NCBI RefSeq assembly: GCF_000004075.3
Contig: NC_026657.2
Span: 7,316,001 to 7,380,000, forward strand
Direction: 5' to 3'
Source of the DNA: Cucumis sativus
Lineage: Eukaryota; Streptophyta; Magnoliopsida; Cucurbitales; Cucurbitaceae
DNA length: 64,000 nucleotides
The notes below the pieces were generated by a model. The model saw only the letters and a program-made list of their open reading frames with translations. It did no database searches and was not told where the DNA came from. Both the position numbers and the translations under genes were made by a program. Below are positions 1 to 11,859 of the stretch, one piece after another (position 1 is the first letter of the stretch; every line of letters begins with the position of its first letter).

Positions 1-1836
1 CATTGTCTTGAAAATGAAGGTTCAAATGTCTAAATAGAACTCTACCATAGCTAAAACATCAATATTTCAGTTGATTAAAACACACATCCACCTCCATGAA
101 TCCTAAATCATAAACACCAATAGCATTTTAGGAATCAAATAGTCTATGATGTACCAAAACGCACCTGTTCTATTTAAAGAAAGTATGATTAACTACACTA
201 CTCAATTTCAATTAAGCAGATGTATTATTATTATTGTTATTATTGTAGTAGTTAACTAGAAGTTAAAGAGTGTTGTTAAATCTCAACCACAAAGAAAACA
301 ATAGTTTAAAAAGAAAAAGAGAGAGAGAGAGAGAGAGAAGAAAAGTGGGATTTTAAGGTGGAATTATTATAATTACATGGAAGTGGGAAGCATGGGGGTG
401 TGGAGTGAGAATGAGAAGTGGGAAAGTGTGATTTTACATTCATGACCCTAAAATTATAGGGAAGAGTGGATCCCACAATTTGTCCTTTTTAGGAACTTTA
501 AATATTGAAGTTTGTTTTTGTGTTTTCTTTTCTATAATCTCGTGAATGCTTTCTTTTTCATCTCTACACTGCGCCACTCTCGACCGACCCACTTCTCACG
601 CTCACGGGTTATATATATATGTATATATATATATAATACAAATTGAGAATACAATAATTCAATTAAAATGTGGAACCCAACCCACCTTAAAATTGTTGTT
701 AAATTACAAGTTTAGACTCTCAACCTTTGAACTTTTATCTAGAAGGTCCTTGAGCATTTTCTTTTGCGTTTTATGGATACTTGAATAAAACAGGTACTTT
801 AAGATTGGTTGAATTTTAGTTAATATCTTAAATTTAATCTCTCTTTGGTAGTTACATTGAATTGTATAGAATTGTCAAAAATGTTGTTTGATATTTTGTT
901 CTCTATGGCTTTGTTTAAAAAAAAACGTATGAATTTGAAAGGATTTGCATTGGATAGGTCTACCTCATTTGTAAAAGAATGGCTAATTTGAGGAACTGAT
1001 TTTAATGGGCCGCACAGACGAATGTATCTCAGGCCCATTGGATCGGTATGGATTCAATCGCCCCAAGATTAGGTACCTTGCTCAAAGTAATAATAAGCGT
1101 CTTTTTTCTTCTATTTTTCTTTTCATTTTTAATGTATAAAAATAGGTATCAACTCAATAAATTAAAGGAATAGATTGTTGTTTAACTTTAAAGAAATAAG
1201 ATAAGTGCATTTAGATTATATAGTTTTATATGAATTTGTGATCAACCCAACAATGTAGTATAATTATAATCAACGTTTTCAATTATGTAGTAAATGAATT
1301 ACTTTGAGATACTGTAAAGCAAAATGTGTTGAATTTGACAACCAATCTAAAGGAGCTTTTCAATTATGCAGCTTTGTGCATCAAGAAAGGAAAATTTGTT
1401 GACAATGTATTTAGAAAATATAGGCTACGAGGTTAACCTATATTTTGTCGACAAATTCGTATGTGTATGAACCAAGATGTTGAAACACTTTTGAGTATGG
1501 GTGATCTAGATACCAATAATATTATGTACTTTGCTCAATATAAAGAGGAAGGTATTGGTTTCCATTGGGACTTCTCGTGGATGAAAAAAATGTGTAACAA
1601 ATAAACAAGAACCAGTCACATATAAAATCAATTTCTCTCTTTACTATGTTTATTCTCTATGAGTGTTAGGGAGCTAAATTTTTATAATCTTCATGGAGCA
1701 ACCCAGCCAAAGCAGTCTATCTCCTTTGTCCACCACATGCTATACCTTAGTATGTCGCTGCTTCTCTCTTTGAACGTTGATTAAATGACCTATCAACATA
1801 GCATTAACTGACTTTTTAAAAAGCAACGTTTAAAAG
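1..1836. other. AT-rich spacer, no gene recognised
   Basis: No open frame here resembles a protein I know. It holds a GA microsatellite near 319-338, a TA-rich stretch near 608-634, and near 690-760 a segment with 'acaagtttagactctcaac' that resembles a dispersed repeat also present at about 11860-12260. Around 1500-1605 a short open stretch reads GDLDTNNIMYFAQYKEEG and then stops; I could not assign it to a family. The spacer lies downstream of the glycosyltransferase, so its 3' UTR is probably within the last 150-200 bases. Confidence 0.6.
319..338. repeat. GA dinucleotide microsatellite
   Basis: About ten GA units in a purine-rich run. Such runs vary in length between individuals. Confidence 0.9.
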
Positions 1837-3246
1837 CTACTGATTTGGAATCGGATCCTCCCTATGTTTGAGGAATTCTACAAATTCTTCAATATATCGT
1901 TGATGAAGCTTAGTGTCCCCAAAAATGGCGGCAACTTCTTTCGCTCGCTTCCTAATCTTCTCCCCTTCTTCTGAAACCATGGCTTCTCTCAAAGCTTTGG
2001 CTATGGCTTCTCCACTGGAACACCCATCATCTTCGTTTCTTTCAACTTCAATTGCAACTCCCTTCTCCACTAAAAGCCTCGCATTCAGCGGCTGATCAAC
2101 GATGAACGGCAACAGAATAAGACAATTTCCAAATTCCAGAGCTTCAATGGCCGATCCCCATCCTCCGTGAAAAAAACTCCCTCCGATCGCCGGATGCCCC
2201 AAAATCTGCATCTGCGGCGCCCACCCCATACTCACTATCCCTCTCTCCGCCGTTCGATCGCGGAACCCCGCTGGAAGCACGTCGGAATCCTCCGCCCAGT
2301 CCGGCTGTCTCAGAGCCCACATAAATGGCAACTCCGAGAGCTCCACTCCACGTGCTATCTCGTGAATTTGATCCTTTGTCAGCTTGCATTCGCTTCCGAA
2401 TCCGACGAACACCACCGATTTTGGGTTTTGTTGATCGAGCCACTCGAAGGTCGATTTCCATGGCGAATTGGCCTCGAACTCTGTTTTTGGAGGCTTTTCT
2501 GGAGGAAGAAATCCTAGAGGAATCACTTTCTTTCCACAATAATTCGAGTACAACTTCAAATAATCAACATCAAATTCATAACAAGTACGAACTGCAATTA
2601 CTCGACAGGCGGTATTAATCTTCGTAACCCTCTCGTAATCACTCAACCCGGAATCGTTCTTCTCAAAAAACCCAGCGTGAATTCCGACTGCTTCATGACG
2701 CCGGTACGCCACTGTAGAGCCTTCGATCGGCGGTGGCGAGATCAGGCTTCCGATCTCCGTCATAGGCAACCTATTCCCAAGAAGATGGGCGTAAAAAGCG
2801 AGAAATCCGGGGGAGAGAACGCGAAAGAAAACGATCGGAATTCGAAATTCTCGAGAAATGTCACCGATCCAACTAACGTTGAAATCGACGATAAACCAAT
2901 CCGGTGGATGTGCATGATCGGCGATGAACTTTCGAAACGGTGGCTCGGTGAGATCTAGAGCTACTTTAAGGAAGGGGATTTTGTCGAACGGAATGTCAAC
3001 GGTGGCCTCTGCACCTTCCGGCAGAGGGTCGCCGGGCAGTTTTGGGAGTGGAATCGGGACCAGAGTTATGAAGGAGGAGAGGGAAGGTGGAATTGGGGGA
3101 AGTCTTTGCAAATTTTTGGGGGTGGAGATGAAGGAGACATGGACACCGGCTTTGGCTAAAGCTATGGAGAGTTGAAAATGGGGAATTAAATGGCCAAAGG
3201 CTGACCATGGAAATACAACGACGTGAAGACCTTTATTTTCCGCCAT
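1837..3246 (-). CDS. UDP-glycosyltransferase, UGT91-like
   Basis: Single-exon family 1 glycosyltransferase of 469 residues, close to the usual length. These cytosolic enzymes move a sugar from a UDP-sugar to a small acceptor; UGT91 members often add a second sugar to an existing glycoside. The N-terminal 'FPWSAFGHLIPHF' holds the catalytic His19, and Asp121 in 'FIVDF' fits the partner acid. The sugar-donor PSPG box spans Trp342 to Gln385 (44 residues) and ends in Gln, which in many family members goes with UDP-glucose. Within it the usual HCGW reads HGGWGS, so the Cys is Gly; the GS after Trp is a UGT91 habit. The start is the first ATG, 'gccATT' on the reverse strand, with an A/T-rich TATA-like 'aaataaatac' about 45-55 bases upstream. 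Acceptor cannot be read from sequence. UGT94 or UGT79 are close alternatives. Confidence 0.9.
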   Translation of the reverse strand: MAENKGLHVVVFPWSAFGHLIPHFQLSIALAKAGVHVSFISTPKNLQRLPPIPPSLSSFITLVPIPLPKLPGDPLPEGAEATVDIPFDKIPFLKVALDLTEPPFRKFIADHAHPPDWFIVDFNVSWIGDISREFRIPIVFFRVLSPGFLAFYAHLLGNRLPMTEIGSLISPPPIEGSTVAYRRHEAVGIHAGFFEKNDSGLSDYERVTKINTACRVIAVRTCYEFDVDYLKLYSNYCGKKVIPLGFLPPEKPPKTEFEANSPWKSTFEWLDQQNPKSVVFVGFGSECKLTKDQIHEIARGVELSELPFMWALRQPDWAEDSDVLPAGFRDRTAERGIVSMGWAPQMQILGHPAIGGSFFHGGWGSAIEALEFGNCLILLPFIVDQPLNARLLVEKGVAIEVERNEDDGCSSGEAIAKALREAMVSEEGEKIRKRAKEVAAIFGDTKLHQRYIEEFVEFLKHREDPIPNQ

Positions 3247-4396
3247 TGTTATGAACTTGAGGAAGATGAAAAACTATGAATTTTCTTTGGGTATTTATTT
3301 AACTTGTTAGCATAGGAAGGTTTAAAGTTGGTAATAGTTCATTTTTGCCTGATTTCAACTAATTCCAAAATGATTCTCTTGTTTCTTTAAGGGGTTTTTT
3401 CAAATAATGGTTAAAGTTTGAAAGGTTTACAATTTTATCCTCAATCAACAACAAATTGAGAAGCATTTATTCACAATCTAGAGAAATACGAGACCCCTTC
3501 CTTCAAGTAAATGTTGAAAAGTCGTGTGTGACTAAAATAGCTGACTCTAAGACTTGCTTGACTAGGAATGGGAAAAGAGCATGTATTTCTAGAAGTGGAA
3601 AATGACACTCAATTGCCAAAAAGAAAATCAAAGTTGATGTAGAAATTCAGTACTTTTAAATATATCAAAATGACCAAAAAAAAAGACAAAAAAACCAAAT
3701 TTCAAACCCTATTACTAATTAAATCTAAAATTTTGTTACTATTAACAATTTAGCATGATAATACTGAATTTTTTTTCTTGGTGGTTAGAAAAAAGGGAAA
3801 AAGTCAAGGATTTTGAACCAAATAGATTTACAATATGATAGTATTTGGAGGTCACCTTTCAAGAAATTGATTGTTGCAGATCTCAAACCAGCATCTCTAC
3901 TCTCTCATCCCCTCTATTAGTTCCAACCATGGCGAAACCTGTAGCTATTTTCATATCAAAACAATTTTCCTTTCTCAAAAATAAGAAAATTATTCACAAA
4001 AATGTGAAGAAACTAAATCCATTGCATCATATAGGGAAATTTTAACAAACAAAAATAAAAATACTTGTGAGGCTTTACAGAAATGCCAGCAACCCATGCC
4101 GAGCAGCAAGTTCGAACATTCCAATCTGGCAATCTTGGCCTGTCGAACATATTCCAAGCTACCAAAAACAACACAGACAAAAGGATTGATTGAACAAAAA
4201 TATGGTAGTTTTGTGAGGTGGTTGTTCCGAATTTTATGTCGATGGGATGAGTTGCTTTCTTCTAAACTGAATTCATCGCTCTCCCACTCACGTTGAGAAA
4301 TGCTGCCAAACTGCTTGGATTGAAACGAAGTGGGAATAGCAGAAGATTGACCTCCATTTGTGTGAATATTTTTCTTTTGAAGTACGGTTAGCATCA
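3247..4396. other. Spacer and MSL1 3' region
   Basis: Left part is the promoter and 5' leader of the glycosyltransferase. The part next to 4397 should be the 3' UTR of the channel gene, since open frames there (such as the one ending at 3990) lie out of frame with the spliced coding sequence. Nothing else is recognised. Confidence 0.6.
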
Positions 4397-7142
4397 TTAC
4401 TTGTTCGTCCAATCTGACATGGTGCTTCCTAAGGTTGCACCTTTCGCCTTAATGATTTGTACTGACTGAAGGAGAATATCTTGCTCTGTAGAGAACGATT
4501 CATCTTTACCCTACACAAGAACCATTCTGAAGTATGTAATTGTAAAATTTTTAAGGACAACATGTCCGAGGCTTAGCGTGCATAAGCCATAACAGGTAGG
4601 ATGACCACAAAGAATATTAGACTTACCATTTTTCTAAGGTTACAACCTAATGTCAATTCTGCATATGTACTTTCAATTTGAGAGAGAAAACAATAAGGAG
4701 CCTCCTTGCCCAAGAACACCTTGGGGTGAGACGTAAGCATATTCTTAATATCATCTGTTATCTGAGAAACTGTACTAATATCATCAACTTGCAAAGGAAC
4801 CCTCTTCACGATTGCACGCCACTGGGCCCTTGACTTATTTATAATTACCTACAAAAGTTACCATCTCATTTTAACGGAAACTGTAGAATAACCAAAATGT
4901 AAAAAAGTAAATCCAAGAATTAAACCACTGTCTTAATCCAAGAACTCCGTCACAGTATCCAACACAACTGAAATGGGTTGAAGCATATGGAGCCAAATGA
5001 GCAAATCCCTAGAGAGATTCATCCAAAAATATAAATATTGTGACACTACATAGCATATGAGAGTTGCTAAGAATCTCTGCAAAAATTTGAAAATCAAACA
5101 TAGATGATAGAAATGGCAAGATAGTTTTCTAGAATAATCACCACTTGAGTAATGACTACGACCATTTCTAAGTCTACAAAGTTAATAGCTCAAATTTTCT
5201 TCTCAATGAGCTAGAAATGCAAATAATTTTTGGTACAAAAAGTTGGATATTGAAAGTGGATAAGTAACTTATTTTAGAAATTTATTTGAAAAATACAGAA
5301 GTTAGCAGAAGAAAAACTCTAAACGAAAGCAAATAGGCGGGTATGATTGGGGACCAGGTAAAAAGGTACAGGCATACAGTGATAATATAGGAATAAAAAT
5401 AAAGGCCAAAAACAATAAATGTTGAAGGACAAAGAGATGATGGTTCACCTGGCTAGAAAACAGAGAATTTGGAACAACGACTGGAAATTTTTCAGCACTT
5501 AATAGCGATGTTGTCATGAGTCCCATTTCCACAACTTGACCTTCAATAGCACCAGCCTGCAAATCGAAATTTTCAATTCATTTGATTGCAAGTTAACAAG
5601 AAAAAACTTGCCTAGACAGTCTAGAGTTTCCATTGTTCTTTAAATCCCATACCCTTCCAGAAAATGCAGAGAGAAAAAGATTACACACACCTTAATTGTA
5701 TCTCCAAGTGAGAAGGGTTGTGAAAACTGCATCGTTAAGCCACTCAAAATGTTCCCAAGTATATCCCTCGCAGCAAAAGCAGTGGCCACTCCTACATAGA
5801 GGAAAAAGGAGATGAAAGAACCAAGAACATGGTTGTTATCTTGAGCAGATCCCTATTCATCAATAATATATAAGTAACCACGTACAATGTCTATTTATCA
5901 AGAGAAATGTTGGCTAAAAAAAGCAGTTAGTGGAGACAATAGAAAGGACGGTGAACTAGGAATCAGTAAAATGGAAACATAATTGCAAAGTCATTTGGCA
6001 CCAAGCTCTCACCTCCAATACCACCAACCGTCAACATAGATTGAACAGCCACACCAGATGCCTCGGCCAAAGCCATCAATCCAATAGCAAATAGGGCAAC
6101 AGATGAAACTTTGTCAAGGGTAAGTAACCTGTCCCGATCAAGCCCTGCAAAAGTCTTGGTGGCCAAGGCTCGAGATAACACATTTGTTTTCCAGCGATAA
6201 ATAAACCAGACAAGGGAAAGGATTACAGCCCCCCTGCATGCCTGTGAAACAAACTCCGGTGCTACTGCAGTTGGTGCAACTATCACGCCACTGCAAGTCA
6301 AAGTTTGAACAAATAATGTTAGGGAAGATAAAGTTAAAGTACATAGCCAAGAGACTGGCATATAATTAAGAGAAATATATTTAAGTTAGAGCCACTAACA
6401 TTTGAGAAAATGCAAAAAAGGTAACAAGATATCGCAAAGGATCCTCGAGTGCACCCCAAAAACTTTTCTCATATGGAATTTCCTCACTAGGTAAGGATCC
6501 AGATATTATGGCAACAGGACTTCGCATTGAATACTTATGAAATCTCTTCAAAAGCCTAGGCATTACCAGCCAAGCCAAAAGAGTAGCACCCAAGGTCATA
6601 CTCACAGGAACAATCACATTTTTTAGATACGGATGTGAATCGAGTAGTTTATCTACATGCGGAGATAATTCATCCGAAACTTCTTTAGCCTTCTGCCCCG
6701 TAAAAGATGCTGCATCAACAGCACTTTGCCAGACATCCTTAACCTTTTCAAGCAAGTCCCTTCCAACATCAGGGGGGTTACTGATATCCGGTTCAACACC
6801 CGAAGAAGCTGCTGGCACACCAGTATCTCCACTTATATCAGCTTTTCTACCAGAAGCTGACGAATAATTCCGATAATTTGACAAGTTCCCAAAACAAGTA
6901 AGAGGGATAGTGTTCCAGTATTTCATTGACGATGCAGGCAGAAATGTATCAATGCGATGTGTACCATAACTTGGGATATGTAAACCACGTACAGTGGCTC
7001 TTTTGAAACTGTGAGATTCATCTTTATAGTATCTTTTATTTAGAACAACATTCGGTCTAAGAACTCGGTCAAAGTATTCGGAAATCTTTGTGTAAGGCTT
7101 GAAAGATTGAAATGAGCACGCAGCAAACCTTCTGCATGCCAT
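4397..7142 (-). CDS. MSL1: Mitochondrial mechanosensitive ion channel MSL1
   Basis: MscS-like channel of the inner mitochondrial membrane, which in Arabidopsis damps excess membrane potential. Coding exons: 7142-6400, 6290-6013, 5791-5691, 5556-5449, 4848-4627, 4510-4397. They total 1566 bases, 521 residues. Residues 1 to about 95 are basic and Ser/Arg rich with few acids, a mitochondrial presequence. Membrane segments lie near 174-195 (LKNVIVPVSMTLGATLLAW), about 234-258, and in exon 3. The pore-lining MscS core is 'GVATAFAARDILGNILSG' in exon 4, followed by the beta domain 'AGAIEGQVVEMGLMTTSL'. The last exon ends in KGATLGSTMSDWTNK. The 5' leader carries an intron (about 7174-7463) with a first exon near 7464-7600. 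Splice sites are all GT-AG. The closest family member is Arabidopsis MSL1; plastid MSL2/3 are longer and differ at the ends. Confidence 0.93.
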
Positions 7143-7729
7143 TGAAGCAAATCCGACTCACGTCCAGTAAACTCTGCAAGAACCAGACCAAACACAAGAT
7201 TTATCACTGCGAGAAAGAACATTCAGCTAATGAAAATCCAGCAACATATTGATTACACATCAAATTCAAAGCGAAGATACATAGTAGAAACACAAGCAGC
7301 ATAAATATTTGCTTCGATTACATACACAAACTCAAAACCGTAATCTGAAGCAAACAAGAACAAATCAAATGATACAAATCACATCCAAGCGATCACACGA
7401 ATTCTTCTACGACGTAATTTTCAAACTAAAATTGAAGTTGCCAGAAACTTCAAAATCACTGACCTGAGATGGAGGAATCTGAATGAAGTGAAAATGAAGC
7501 TCCAAAAAGCTCCTCGGACTAGTTCCTACCTTGCGAGGAACGCAATGGCAGAGGTCTTGTCTCGAGAAGATTGGAAGGAACAGCTTGAGAATTGTGAGCA
7601 AGGCCGTAGAGGATACAACTTATTTTGGACCGTCAGATTTGCTCAATCCATTACTGTGATATGATCCATCCAACGGTGGACGAGACCTAAGTCCAGATGC
7701 CAATGGGTCGGTGTGTATCGCGTTCGAGT

Positions 7730-7762
7730 TGGGCTGACCCATACAAGTAAGGTCTCGGCCCA
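7730..7762. promoter_or_regulatory. Pair of site II (TGGGCY) elements upstream of MSL1
   Basis: TGGGCT at 7730-7735 on the plus strand and TGGGCC at 7757-7762 on the minus strand lie about 130-160 bases above the first MSL1 exon. Paired TGGGCY boxes bound by TCP factors are typical of plant genes for mitochondrial and growth functions. Function here is inference from position. Confidence 0.45.
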
Positions 7763-7829
7763 TTGAACCACCAACCAAAAGTAAGATTCCTTAGAGTAAT
7801 TAATAAATAAAATGGTAATATAATATTTT

Positions 7830-7990
7830 AAGGGTTATTTTCTAAAATGGTAAAATAAATTAAAATATTTTCAAGCTATAACCAAATTTTTGATTCTATA
7901 TAATTCTATCATGACTATCTATGATAGAATTTGCTATATAGATCGTAAATATTTTGTAAAATTTACTCTTTTTTAAAATTCTTTGTATTT
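7830..7990. repeat. AT-rich dispersed repeat, copy A
   Basis: Contains 'aaaatggtaaaataaattaaaatatttt', a palindromic 'tctatcatgactatctatgataga' core, then 'aaatattttgtaaaattt'. The same order of words recurs near 9450, 22490 and 62510. No coding capacity, so a MITE-like or other short non-autonomous element is likely. Confidence 0.6.
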
Positions 7991-8384
7991 TAATATATTT
8001 TTATGTGATGGTAAAAACAATTATAAAAAATTAAATGATATTGTTTGAATGCACCCCAAATGATAATTTTTTTTATATATATCTTTACCTTCCATTTTTA
8101 AATTTTGCTTATTCTTATTTATTTCTTCTAGTATAAAGATGGAATTTTAGATTTAGAACGACTATATTTTTAGTTGTTAGAGATCCAAAATTTCACCTCG
8201 CGATTGTATTAAAAAAAGTCATAGAAAAAAATCAAGTTTATTTCGTTTTTTTACAACGGATGCAAATTAAAACCTATCTTATTTAAACTAGCTAAATTTC
8301 ATATAATTTGTCAAAAATGAAAAAGTATACATTTTTTCCCCTTTAGAACAAAATCGAATCCAACTAGTTTCGTGAAGTCATGCA

Positions 8385-8722
8385 CGATAGGGGTAGCCAT
8401 TTGATCGCTGCTCATTCGCTATCCCAATTTGGGGTTGTGCCAGCTGAAGGGTGGTGAAGTGATGGCTCTTTTGGCTGGTTTTGGGGTTGATTAAAGAACT
8501 TAATTTGAGGAATGTTTGGGTGGAGTTGGATGTGGATTGGTTGTTAAGAAGTTCCATTCCATGTCTTTCACTTTCTCTCCTTTTGGCATAGCACGAGAGT
8601 GTTCATATCTTATTAAAAAGCTTAATATCATATGTCTTAGTCATGCTTCAAAATATTACAATAGAATGGTTCATAATCTACTTAATCATGCTCTTCTTGT
8701 TAATCATGATTTTTCTTATTGA
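8385..8722 (+). mobile_element. Decayed LINE fragment, RNase H-like domain
   Basis: Reading across frames gives, in order, 'AAHSLSQFGVVPAE', 'EVMALLAGFG', 'KELNLRNVWVELD' and then 'SHASKYYNRMVHN' with 'ALLVNHDFSY' before a stop at 8722. This order (A-x-x-LA, L-x-x-VWVE-D, and the N-x-(V/M)-AH-like end) is the plant RVT_3/RNase H fold found at the C-terminal end of non-LTR retrotransposons. At least two frame changes separate the pieces, so it is a fossil. Only this domain is seen; no reverse transcriptase lies next to it. A decayed host RVT_3-domain gene is the alternative. Confidence 0.65.
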
Positions 8723-9449
8723 CTCTCCAATATTGTTGAGTAGGAAATGGCTGGATTTCGTAAGATAAGTGGGTTTAATTTTTGTTTTGCTTCCTTCGAT
8801 AAAAAACATACAATAGTTATTATTTTTTATTGATGTTGAAAAAAACCACAATTTAAATCTATAATGTGATTTTGAAACAAAAAATGAAGAAAATGATGAA
8901 GCAGACAGGACATAGAGAAAGGGAAGCAGCCATATGGCGATGTCTACTGTTACTGTCCACGAAATAGCCAAAAAAGAGTTTGATAATAAGAAGGAATTCC
9001 ATTTCTTCAACGTGAGAAAATTCCACCATATTGAATTAAATATACTTAATTACATATATATTCCACACAAATTTATTAATCTTATCTTCCTTAATCTACC
9101 TTATTTAATTGGGATTTAAAACATTTTAGTAATTAACATGAGAACCTGTCTTATCCCAATTATTGTTTTCTTTTAATTCCAAAAGTGCTTATTTTCAAAC
9201 TCTCACGTCTCAAAATAGTAATAAAATGAATGAAATAAAATAATAAAAATAGTGAAATTTTCATTGAGAAAGAAATTTGGTTTTAATTTGGGAAAATAAA
9301 ACTACCAAATTACCCTTTTAATTAAATAATATAATCATCATAATAAATAATGTATTCTCTCCATTTTTTTTTCTAAATAACCATTAATCAAATCTTAAAT
9401 TTAAGAAAATTTACCTGACATCTTTACATTTAACTTAACTTCATGTTGT

Positions 9450-9660
9450 TTGGAAAAATGGTGAAAAGTAGTAAATTTGACAAAATATTTACGATAGTAA
9501 AATTTTAAATTCTATAAATAATAGATATTATTAGACATCGATATAGTTATTGATAGATAGTTATAGAAGTTATCAATTTTTATAGTTGATAGAATTAAAA
9601 GTTTTATAGTTTGTAACATTTTAATATATTTTATTTTAAAATGGTCAATTTCTAATCACA
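9450..9660. repeat. AT-rich dispersed repeat, copy B
   Basis: Shares with copies near 7830, 22490 and 62510 the 'gtaaatttgacaaaatattta' end, a central set of 'gatag/ctatc' words with self-complementarity, and the 'acattttaatatattttatttt' end. It lies 500 bases upstream of the RING-H2 gene. A perfect TA repeat follows at about 9743-9763. Confidence 0.55.
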
Positions 9661-9921
9661 TTTGCTGACAATATTTTAAGATTTTATAATTTTGTAATTA
9701 GCCTTCCAAATTTCATTTAATTTTTGAAAACATTGTAAAAGGTATATATATATATATATATAATTTAAGAAACATATAACTATAAAACCAAATGTTGAAA
9801 GTTAAAAAATTAATTAGATAGTTTTTAAATTAGAATGCTTTTATATTATGAAAATGAATTTGAGAAAATATGAAAATAATGCAAGTGGGCAAGTGGAAGG
9901 TATGAGTATTTAGAGAGTGGC

Positions 9922-9929
9922 TATAAATA
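9922..9929 (+). promoter_or_regulatory. TATA box of the RING-H2 gene
   Basis: TATAAATA preceded by 'ggc', about 250 bases above the chosen start codon. Transcription would begin near 9950-9960, giving a leader of about 220 bases. No other good TATA box lies between here and the coding region. Confidence 0.6.
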
Positions 9930-10176
9930 CCCTTCTATTGATTAAACGCGTCTCATTCCCTCGTTTGGGACCCTCCATCCGCGCCGCCGCCGCTTTACGG
10001 CGTCTCCACCGTCCACTTTCATCTCTTCCGGCCACCATTTCTATTCTTTACACTCATCATTCTCTCTCTATAATTACACAATTTTCTTCTCATCCATGAA
10101 CCGCCGTATAATCCCCCTTCTCTTTGCCGTTCCACAAACAGAACCGGAACCGGAATCCTCTCTCTCACCCACCGCC

Positions 10177-10656
10177 ATGGGCTATCCCATAGGCTACGCC
10201 GACATGTTTTTCCCCAACGCCTTTCTCCATCTCCTCTTCTTCCTTGGTTACATCCGAAGCCTCATTGTTTCGCTCTTTCAATTTCTAGGGCTTTCGGATT
10301 TTCTCGAATCCAACGTCGTTTGGCCCGAAAATCCGACCTCGATCTTCTACGATCGATCCGTACCCACAATCCTCATCGAGAAATTCGTCCCCGTCGTTAA
10401 GTTCACCGACATCGTCGCCGCCGTCGAGTTTCCACCGGAGTGTTGCGCCGTTTGTCTTTGTGAGTTTCAGGACGATGATGAGGTTAGGTTTTTGAAAAAC
10501 TGTAAACACATTTTTCATAAAGAATGTTTGGATCGATGGATGATTCGCGATCAGAGAAGCTGTCCTCTATGTAGAACCCTAATCGTGCCGGAGGAGTCGA
10601 TTCCGCCACTAATGGATTTTTCCGACTGCACCGAGTTTTCCGGCTACTATAGCTAA
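10177..10656 (+). CDS. RING-H2 E3 ubiquitin ligase, BRH1/RHA1-like
   Basis: Intronless gene of 159 residues. The ATG at 10177 was chosen over the in-frame one at 10096 because the family starts 'MG(F/Y)P(V/I)GY' and because the context 'ccgccATGG' is strong. Residues about 14-40 form a hydrophobic stretch likely to sit in a membrane. The RING-H2 domain uses Cys90-x2-Cys93, Cys109-x-His111-x2-His114-x2-Cys117 and Cys129-x2-Cys132, with Trp121 in the E2-contact position. All eight metal ligands are present. In Arabidopsis BRH1 is repressed by brassinosteroid and induced by chitin; whether that holds here is not visible. The upstream in-frame ATG at 10096 could make a form longer by 27 residues. 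The similar gene At4g00305 is another possible counterpart, given the neighbours. Confidence 0.85.
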   Translation: MGYPIGYADMFFPNAFLHLLFFLGYIRSLIVSLFQFLGLSDFLESNVVWPENPTSIFYDRSVPTILIEKFVPVVKFTDIVAAVEFPPECCAVCLCEFQDDDEVRFLKNCKHIFHKECLDRWMIRDQRSCPLCRTLIVPEESIPPLMDFSDCTEFSGYYS

Positions 10657-11859
10657 GTTTTTTACTTTTTTTTTTCTTAATTAAAAAGAAAAAAAAATGT
10701 TTCTTAATTATTTATCAACCAAAAAATTGTTAATGGTTGTGTAGATAAAATCATATTTTGTTACCCAAGAAAAGCCTAAGTAAAATAAAATGTGAATTTC
10801 CATATTAAAATGAAATTCCATTTACATTCAATCTTCTCCTAAGCATATTTTGTGTTATTCAAGGAGGAAGAAAAAATAATTGTGCTGCTAATCCAACTTT
10901 GTGGGATCATTAAGATAAAACAATTGGGTTTTAGTCTTAATTTAGTTTAATTATAATAATAAATAATTTTTTCCTTGTAATTTTAAACTTTTTGTCCACT
11001 AGTGATAGTACAGCTGGCTGTTTTTGATTCAAATCCCTCCACTTTGTGATAATTAAAAAAGAAAAAGAAAACAATGATGAAGGTAACAATAAAATAAAGA
11101 ACTAAAAAGAAATTTTCCTAACCAGCACAAGTAGCAATAGCATAGATATTATTCAAAATTTTGACATGAATTGTTAGAGTTGTCATTGTATTAAAAAAAT
11201 TTGTACGATACTTATGAATATAACTAAAATGAGTCAATTTGAATATACATGGTCATAACATCAATAATATATTTTCAAGTTGATTATATTCTTCTTATTG
11301 TTTTTTGCCTAACTAAAGAAATAATTCAAGTGACCTTGAGAGAATCGATATTGGATTTGGAAAACATTTGAAGGATGAATGATGCTTCCTCTTTCAATCT
11401 CCTATGTTTGTGGATCTTGTCTTTGGATTATTAATTAAGATTTTCTAATGTTGATATGATATGTATGACAACTAATATCCACTTTCCTTACTCTTTCATC
11501 GTACAACTTGCATTATGTTAAATCAACCAAAGCAATATAATATTACTCTCATACTCATCTTTTGTTTTTTTGTTTTTGTTATTTCTTTAGTCACACCTCA
11601 TTTATCAAAGCAATCTTTAGTCAAAGAAATCTTTAGTGCCAAAATAAATAAGGATATTCGAACTCAAATTCACATACCTAATTCTAAATAATATAAACTT
11701 TGGACTACCAACTTTTATAAAGATTAATTTTTTTGTGTAAGTATAATAACAACATTTTAAAAAAAGATTACAAATATAGCAAAATCTTAAATTGGGATAA
11801 ATTTGGCTATATTTACAAATATGATTATAGTACTTGTTTGCACACATAAATTTAAAATA

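Noticed and set aside
1500-1605. Short frame with GDLDTNNIMYFAQ as a transposase fragment
   Set aside because: I thought of FAR1/MULE-like proteins but the match was too weak to claim.
2144-2618. Several frames overlapping the glycosyltransferase
   Set aside because: Shadows of the 469-residue gene on the same or opposite strand, with no family resemblance.
3990-4412. 140-residue open frame beside MSL1 as the true C-terminus
   Set aside because: Splicing in phase from exon 6 gives another frame, which ends at 4397-4399 with a stop and matches MSL1 length.
10096-10176. Upstream in-frame ATG as the start of the RING-H2 protein
   Set aside because: Family members start at the MG(F/Y)P position, and the context at 10177 is much stronger.
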